NCBI GenBank assembly: GCA_902728285.1
Contig: CACVBU010000749.1
Coordinates: 48,608-112,607, forward strand
DNA length: 64,000 nucleotides
From: Clytia hemisphaerica
Lineage: Eukaryota; Cnidaria; Hydrozoa; Leptothecata; Clytiidae
Direction: 5' to 3'
Shown here: positions 57,117 to 64,000 of the stretch, in pieces
Layout of the letters: each line of letters begins with the position of its first letter
Numbering within the stretch: position 1 is the first letter of the stretch
Notes under the pieces: model-generated
The model's database searches: none
The model's input: the letters and a program-made list of their open reading frames with translations, nothing else
What the model was told of the DNA's origin: nothing
Position numbers and translations under genes: made by a program

Positions 57117-60100
57117 ACTACTTTTGGAACTGGAAACTATTGGAAGCCAATAGAGTTTATTCTCAAGGGTGTGTGTGCAAAATTTCAGCGCTCTCCGTCG
57201 CAGCGTGCTCCCTCTAAAAATTGGTAACCGTCAAACCTCATTTCGGCCGAAATGACAAGTTGGGCTCCTGTGGGGGAGAGCGGTTATCTTTGGAATTGGA
57301 AACTATTGGAAGCCAATAGAGTTTATTCTCAAGGGTGTGTGTGCAAAATTTCAGTGCTCTCCGTCGCAGCGTGCTCCCTCTAAAAATTGGTAACCGTCAA
57401 ACCTCATTTCGGCCGAAATGACAAGTTGGGCTCCTGTGGGGGAGAGCGGTTATATCTTTGGAACTGGGAAACTATTGGAAGCCAATAGAGTTTATTCTCA
57501 AGGGTGTGTGTGCAAAATTTCAGCGCTCTCCGTCGCAGCGTGCTCCCTCTAAAAATTGGTTTAACCGTCAAACCTCATTTCGGCCGAAATGACAAGTTGG
57601 GCTCCTGTGGGGGAGAGCGGTTATCTTTGGAACTGGAAACTATTGGAAGCCAATAGAGTTTATTCTCAAGGGTGTGTGTGTGCAAAATTTCAGCGCTCTC
57701 CGTCGCAGCGTGCTCCCTCTAAAAATTGGTAACCGTCAAACCTCATTTCGGCCGAAATGACAAGTTGGGCTCCTGTGGGGGAGAGCGGTTATCTTTGGAA
57801 CTTGGAAACTATTGGAAGCCAATAGAGTATATTCTCAAGGGTGTGTGTGCAAAATTTCAGCGCTCTCCGTCGCAGCGTGCTCCCTCTAAAAATTGGTAAC
57901 CGTCAAACCTCATTTCGGCCGAAATGACAAGTTGGGCTCCTGTGGGGGAGAGCGGTTATCTTTGGAACTGGAAACTATTGGAAGCCAATAGAGTTTATTC
58001 TCAAGGGTGTGTGTGCAAAATTTCAGCGCTCTCCGTCGCAGCGTGCTCCCTCTAAAAATTGGTAACCGTCAAACCTCATTTCGGCCGAAATGACAAGTTG
58101 GGCTCCTGTGGGGGAGAGCGGTTATCTTTGGAACTGGAAACTATTGGAAGCCAATAGAGTATATTCTCAAGGGTGTGTGTGCAAAATTTCAGCGCTCTCC
58201 GTCGCAGCGTGCTCCCTCTAAAAATTGGTAACCGTCAAACCTCATTTCGGCCGAAATGACAAGTTGGGCTCCTGTGGGGGAGAGCGGTTATCTTTGGAAC
58301 TGGAAACTATTGGAAGCCAATAGAGTTTATTCTCAAGGGTGTGTGTGCAAAATTTCAGCGCTCTCCGTCGCAGCGTGCTCCCTCTAAAAATTGGTAACCG
58401 TCAAACCTCATTTCGGCCGAAATGACAAGTTGGGCTCCTGTGGGGGAGAGCGGTTATCTTTGGAACTTGGAAACTATTGGAAGCCAATAGAGTTTATTCT
58501 CAAGGGTGTGTGTGCAAAATTTCAGCGCTCTCCGTCGCAGCGTGCTCCCTCTAAAAATTGGTAACCGTCAAACCTCATTTCGGCCGAAATGACAAGTTGG
58601 GCTCCTGTGGGGGAGAGCGGTTATCTTTGGAATTGGAAACTATTGGAAGCCAATAGAGTTTATTCTCAAGGGTGTGTGTGCAAAATTTCAGCGCTCTCCG
58701 TCGCAGCGTGCTCCCTCTAAAAATTGGTAACCGTCAAACCTCATTTCGGCCGAAATGACAAGTTGGGCTCCTGTGGGGGAGAGCGGTTATCTTTGGAATT
58801 GGAAACTATTGGAAGCCAATAGAGTTTATTCTCAAGGGTGTGTGTGCAAAATTTCAGCGCTCTCCGTCGCAGCGTGCTCCCTCTAAAAATTGGTAACCGT
58901 CAAACCTCATTTCGGCCGAAATGACAAGTTGGGCTCCTGTGGGGGAGAGCGGTTATCTTTGGAATTGGAAACTATTGGAAGCCAATAGAGTATTATTCTC
59001 AAGGGTGTGGTGTGCAAAATTTCAGCGCTCTCCGTCGCAGCGTGCTCCCTCTAAAAATTGGTTTAAAACCGTCAAACCTCATTTCGGCCGAAATGACAAG
59101 TTGGGCTCCTGTGGGGGAGAGCGGTTATCTTTGGAACTGGAAACTATTGGAAGCCAATAGAGTTTATTCTCAAGGGTGTGTGTGCAAAATTTCAGCGCTC
59201 TCCGTCGCAGCGTGCTCCCTCTAAAAATTGGTAACCGTCAAACCTCATTTCGGCCGAAATGACAAGTTGGGCTCCTGTGGGGGAGAGCGGTTATCTTTGG
59301 AACTGGAAACTATTGGAAGCCAATAGAGTTTATTCTCAAGGGTGTGTGTGCAAAATTTCAGCGCTCTCCGTCGCAGCGTGCTCCCTCTAAAAATTGGTAA
59401 CCGTCAAACCTCATTTCGGCCGAAATGACAAGTTGGGCTCCTGTGGGGGAGAGCGGTTATCTTTGGAATTGGAAACTATTGGAAGCCAATAGAGTTTATT
59501 CTCAAGGGTGTGTGTGCAAAATTTCAGCGCTCTCCGTCGCAGCGTGCTCCCTCTAAAAATTGGTAACCGTCAAACCTCATTTCGGCCGAAATGACAAGTT
59601 GGGCTCCTGTGGGGGAGAGCGGTTATCTTTGGAACTGGAAACTATTGGAAGCCAATAGAGTTTATTCTCAAGGGTGTGTGTGCAAAATTTCAGCGCTCTC
59701 CGTCGCAGCGTGCTCCCTCTAAAAATTGGTAACCGTCAAACCTCATTTCGGCCGAAATGACAAGTTGGGCTCCTGTGGGGGAGAGCGGTTATCTTTGGAA
59801 CTGGAAACTATTGGAAGCCAATAGAGTTTATTCTCAAGGGTGTGTGTGCAAAATTTCAGCGCTCTCCGTCGCAGCGTGCTCCCTCTAAAAATTGGTAACC
59901 GTCAAACCTCATTTCGGCCGAAATGACAAGTTGGGCTCCTGTGGGGGAGAGCGGTTATCTTTGGAACTGGAAACTATTGGAAGCCAATAGAGTTTATTCT
60001 CAAGGGTGTGTGTGCAAAATTTCAGCGCTCTCCGTCGCAGCGTGCTCCCTCTAAAAATTGGTAACCGTCAAACCTCATTTCGGCCGAAATGACAAGTTGG

Positions 60101-60480
60101 GCTCCTGTGGGGGAGAGCGGTTATCTTTGGAACTGGAAACTATTGGAAGCCAATAGAGTTTATTCTCAAGGGTGTGTGTGCAAAATTTCAGCGCTCTCCG
60201 TCGCAGCGTGCTCCCTCTAAAAATTGGTAACCGTCAAACCTCATTTCGGCCGAAATGACAAGTTGGGCTCCTGTGGGGGAGAGCGGTTATCTTTGGAACT
60301 GGAAACTATTGGAAGCCAATAGAGTTTATTCTCAAGGGTGTGTGTGCAAAATTTCAGCGCTCATCGTCGCAGCGTGCTCCCTCTAAAAATTTGTAACCGT
60401 TAAACCTCATTTCGGCCGAAATGACAGTTGGGCTCCTGTGGGGGAGAGTGGTTATCTTTGGAATTGGAATCTATTGGAAG
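57117..60480. repeat. Satellite array, 166-bp unit, about 20 copies
   Basis: The unit begins near TTATCTTTGGAACTGGAAAC and recurs about every 166 bp (for example 59291, 59457 and 59623). Copies are nearly identical, differing by single substitutions (GGAACTGG/GGAATTGG, TTTATT/TATATT) and 1-4-bp indels. The last copy decays at 60450-60480. Each unit carries the perfect 18-bp palindrome TCATTTCGGCCGAAATGA and a GTGTGTGTG tract. The few open frames inside are not genes. Confidence 0.97.
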
Positions 60481-60611
60481 TCATTATTATGTAAATTAGT
60501 AGTAACATTAGGAAAAACTGTCGAACGTGCTAACCGCACTGGGCTCAACTTCAGTGTTTTTTAATCATTCGTAGGCCCAATTGTAAAATTGTAACCAATT
60601 TCAACTAAAAA

Positions 60612-61400
60612 CTCATGACCACCCCCTTAAAATGGAAATTATAAAATAATGAAAACCACCCACAGGGATTAGCCCTTGAAGTCTCCAGCCTGCCTAAATG
60701 TTTTAGCCTCGTTTTGGCGAAAACTCGTGACCACGCCCTTGAAAATGGAAATTTTGAAAAAATGAAAAAACCGCCACCAGGGATTCGCCTAAGTATCAAG
60801 TGTGCAAAATTTCGGCCAAATCTGATCATTTTTGAAGTCTCCAGCCTGCCCCAAAGTTTTAGCCTCTTTTTGGCAAAAACTCGTGACCACGCCCTTAAAA
60901 ATGAAAATTTTCAAAAAATGAGAAAAAACACCCCCAGATATTCACCCAAGGAACAAGTGTGCCAAATTTCAACCAAACCCGATCATTTTTGAAGCCTCCC
61001 CCCTGCCCCAAAGTTTTAGCCTCGTTTTGGCGAAAACTCGTGACCACGCCCTTAAAAATGAAAATTTTCAAAAAATGAAAAAATATCCCCCAGATATTCA
61101 CCCAAGGAACAAGTGTGCCAAATTTCAAGAAAATCTGACTATTTTTGAAGTCTCCAGCCTGCCCCAAAGTTTTAGCCTCGTTTTGGCGAAAACTCGTGAC
61201 CACGCCCTTAAAAATGAAAATTTTCAAAAAATGAAAAAATCTCCCCCAGATATTCACCCAAGGAACAAGTGTGCCAAATCTCAACCAAATCCGATCATTT
61301 TTGAAGTCTCCAGCCTGCCCCAAAGTTTTAGCCTCGTTTTGGCGAAAACTCGCGACCACGCCCTTAAAAATGAAAATTTTCAAAATTTTCTCTGAAATAG
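60612..61400. repeat. Tandem array, 156-bp unit, about five copies
   Basis: CTCGTGACCACGCCCTT starts at 60724, 60880, 61037, 61193 and 61349 (period 156-157), with a shortened first unit at 60612. The unit also has GGAACAAGTGTGCCAAATTT and TGAAGTCTCCAGCCTGCCCC. Because 156 is a multiple of 3, both strands show spurious long repeating frames. Confidence 0.95.
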
Positions 61401-61506
61401 TGCCAAGAGGCTTAACTTTTTCCAAAAAAGCTTTTGCCAAGGACTAAGTTATGTGTAATACAATTTCAAGGCAAGCAGTAAGATTAGCTATAACAATCAG
61501 CTACGA

Positions 61507-61648
61507 TAGACGCTTTTTTATAAGAATGGTGTACTTTGGCTGAGGGTGAGCAATATTTATAATTTTTTATTGTTCTAAACAATAGTCCTATTGTTCTAAC
61601 TCTAAATCTCACCCTGATATACTTATAGTTATATATAAAAAGCGTGTA
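61507..61648. mobile_element. Small MITE, TAGACGCTTTTTTATAAGAA end
   Basis: The left TAGACGCTTTTTTATAAGAA is mirrored by ATATAAAAAGCGTGTA on the right. The ends are those of the family at 20396 and 25482, with a different interior. Confidence 0.55.
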
Positions 61649-61865
61649 TTTCTAGAGGACTGCATGAACTTTTAGCTTGGCTCTGTGACTAGAAACACAA
61701 CCAAGGGGTTCCTTTTGGAGTTTATCTTAAAATTTGAAGAAATTTTTGTGTTGTATCTGGTTGTATAGACTTTTAACATCAGAAAGTTTGCTCAACGGCA
61801 AAAATCTGTTTGACCTTTTTAGGTAAGACATTAGTTATTTTTATTTCGTCTTCCAACATTTGCAC

Positions 61866-62268
61866 ATCTTTTGTCTTTCTATGTTTTACTAAAATATAGC
61901 TATGTATGTACAATGTTTAAAAAGTTTTCTGTTTTCTTATATCTAATATACATGTTTTTTTTTATAAGCATTGTACTTATAAGCATAGGCTCAGATATGG
62001 TGAAAAATTAAGCATATGGCAAGCATTACTTGAGCCTACGAAAAATGATTTTTTCCTGATTTTTGCTTTTTTTAGCTGGAATTTTACGGATTTTCAGTAT
62101 TTCCCTAAATTTATGCATTTTTCAGCCTTATTAAGCTTTCGACCTAAGCATCTCTGAGCCTGTTTTCGGATTTTTGTATGCTTATAAAAAAAAACATTTG
62201 TCTTTTGTCTTTCTATGTTTTACCTAAATATATAACCATGTATGTACAATGTTTAAAAAGTTTTCTGG
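61866..62268. repeat. Direct repeat flanking a TTATAAGC hairpin
   Basis: A ~66-bp sequence (CTTTTGTCTTTCTATGTTTT ... ATGTATGTACAATGTTTAAA AAGTTTTCTG) stands at 61868-61932 and 62203-62268. Between them, ACATGTTTTTTTTTATAAGC and GCTTATAAAAAAAAACAT (61950-62196) form inverted ends. It looks like a MITE within a local duplication. Confidence 0.6.
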
Positions 62269-62319
62269 GATCAGGTCGGGTTAGCGTGGTACATGGGCAC
62301 CAAGCCTATCAGTGAGAGT

Positions 62320-63360
62320 GACTGATACGCTTGGCGCCCAAAGATAAATTTACTGACCGAAAGTAAACCCCGCCTAATTCTCCACCCAGTTTCACTGATA
62401 CGCTTCGCACCCAAAACGCGTTAGAGCCTAGACCCTTCACTGATACGCTTCACACCCAAAACGCCATAGAACCACACCCTTCCACTGATACGCTTCGCAC
62501 CCAAAACACCTTAGAACCACACCCTTTCACTTATACGCTTCGCACCCAAAACGCTTTAGAACCTAGACCCTTCACTGATACGCTTCGCACCCAAAACACC
62601 ATAGAACCACACCCTTTCACTGATACGCTTCGCACCCAAAACACCATAGAACCACACCCTTCCACTGATACGCTTCGCACCCAAAACGCGTTAGAACCTA
62701 GACCCTTCACTGATACGCTTCGCACCCAAAACACCTTAGAACCACACCCTTTCACTTATACGCTTCGCACCCAAAACGCTTTAGAACCTAGACCCTTCAC
62801 TGATACGCTTCGCACCCAAAACACCATAGAACCACACCCTTCCACTGATACGCTTCGCACCCAAAACACCTTACAACCACACCCTTCCACTGATACGCTT
62901 CGCACCCAAAACGCGTTAGAACCTAGACCCTTCACTGATACGCTTCGCACCCAAAACACCTTAGAACCACACCCTTTCACTTATACGCTTCGCACCCAAA
63001 ATGCTTTAGAACCTAGACCCTTCACTGATACGCTTCGCACTCAAAACACCATAGAACCACACCCTTCTACTGATACGCTTCGCACCCAAAACACCTTAGA
63101 ACCACACCCTTTCACTGATACGCTTCGCACCCAAAACACGTTAGAACCTAGACCCTTCACTGATACGCTTCGCACCCAAAACACCTTAGAACCACACCCT
63201 TTCACTTATACGCTTCGCACCCAAAACACGTTAGGACCTAGACCCTTCACTGATACGCTTCGCACCCAAAATGCGTTAGAGCCTAGACCCTTCACTGATA
63301 CGCTTCACACCCAAAACGCCATAGAACCACCCTCTTCCACTGGTACGCTTAACACTCAAA
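62320..63360. repeat. 45-bp tandem array with 225-bp higher-order period
   Basis: About 22 monomers of CACTGATACGCTTCGCACCC plus AAAACACCATAGAACCACACCCTT-type tails. Two main tail types (..CTAGACCC and ..CCACACCC) alternate in a fixed pattern. The variant CACTTATA occurs at 62528, 62753, 62978 and 63203, exactly 225 bp (5 x 45) apart. Minus-strand frames of 74 codons arise because 45 is a multiple of 3. The degraded edge runs to about 63490. Confidence 0.95.
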
Positions 63361-63499
63361 ATAAAATATCGAACCAAGATCTGCCCTCTGAGAAATAATT
63401 TTTTGCACCGAAAATGAAATAGAGCCCTGACGTTCTCATTTTTCGGTGTTTCACCGAATACGAAATAGAACCGTACCCCTTCACTTTTCTCTGATGTAC

Positions 63500-64000
63500 C
63501 CTATCACGATAGTGCCCAGACCACCGGTATTGGCCCTACAGTGATATTGGACTTCTCATCTGATCTGAGACAAAATTCAGTCTTAAATGCTAACAAATGT
63601 GTCATGGGAGTGATTTACAGTTATAATAGTTTCAAAAGTAAAGCCTTTATATAAGAACAATTCTATAAAAATACAAGGCTGAAATTTTACCTATTTGAAT
63701 GCTCAGGCTGACCAATAATTACAGTGTCGTAAGAACCGCTCTCATCCGTTAATTTTGCAGAGTATCTCGTTACACTATGCTAAGGATTACTGCTTTCATA
63801 TGTTATTTTACTAATGTACACGGTTGTTTAGTAGCATCATGGAATTATTATTGACACTGGATTAACAACTGACTGATTTTTACTGGTATCTCATGTTCAA
63901 GCCTTGTTCGCAGTAATGACATTATTGTTCACCCTCCTTCAGCCATTAAAATGATATTTCATAGCATTTTCATTGCACTTCTCATCAAAATATACTCATC
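63500..64000. other. Right edge of the window
   Basis: No gene is seen. The stretch 63555-63690 contains the reverse-complement counterpart of the repeat at 34390-34545. Confidence 0.4.

Noticed and set aside
57117-60480. CENP-B box in the 166-bp unit
   Set aside because: TTTCGGCCGAAATGACA fits the TTCGNNNNA half but lacks the CGGG half required by the consensus.
60895-61440. 181-codon minus-strand open frame as a repeat protein
   Set aside because: It lies wholly in the 156-bp tandem array. The opposite strand is equally open and composition follows the repeat.
62531-62980. Two 74-codon minus-strand frames of 15-residue repeats as a structural protein
   Set aside because: They are products of the 45-bp satellite (a multiple of 3). 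There is no promoter, no distinct termini, and the frame breaks wherever a monomer has an indel.
57117-63360. CRISPR-like array
   Set aside because: Units are contiguous with no unique spacers, and the DNA is eukaryotic. These are satellites.

Overview
The window is nuclear DNA of an invertebrate metazoan, probably an early-branching one such as a sponge or cnidarian; I cannot name the species. The evidence is AT-rich DNA, spliceosomal genes with animal-type housekeeping products (a 10-exon TFIIB and a 6-exon SPCS2 with a U12-type intron), a CR1/L2-like non-LTR retrotransposon, a tRNA-derived SINE, many short inverted-repeat DNA transposons, and several tandem arrays. Nothing bacterial is present.

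Only four host genes can be supported. (1) EMC2 (5560-6438, +) is one intact exon for the TPR subunit of the ER membrane protein complex. (2) GTF2B/TFIIB (7403-26804, +) has ten exons that join into a full 317-residue protein; its second intron is 13.9 kb and filled with repeats. (3) An MFSD8-like major facilitator transporter (35002-36432, -) is a single 476-residue exon. (4) SPCS2 (41360-51935, +), signal peptidase complex subunit 2, has six exons giving 190 residues; intron 2 holds an antisense dead LINE and intron 3 (50094-50293) has a textbook U12 donor and branch site. EMC2 and SPCS2 both serve ER protein biogenesis, but nothing suggests that the four genes are co-regulated.

The rest is a layered record of mobile elements, often with readable target-site duplications (TSDs). 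0.3-5.5 kb: direct repeats, foldbacks, a 596-bp element with subterminal repeats, a tRNA-like SINE, a LINE ORF1 fragment, and a MITE abutting EMC2. 8.9-21.6 kb (TFIIB intron 2): a diverged ~300-bp repeat array split by two head-to-tail copies of a TTACGCACGG-ended element, one of which carries a TTAA-flanked insertion. 28-34.2 kb: nested TA-, TTAA- and 7-bp-TSD elements. 40.3-44.3 kb: 8-bp- and 5-bp-TSD elements and a SINE with a 13-bp TSD. 45.8-49.7 kb: the LINE. 50.7-53.9 kb: self-nested and cross-nested MITEs. 54.9-56.75 kb: a foldback and a nearly identical inverted, circularly permuted duplication. 57.1-63.4 kb: three consecutive tandem arrays (166-bp, 156-bp and 45-bp units, the last with a 225-bp higher-order period).

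Most short open frames in the window are chance or repeat-borne and are left out.
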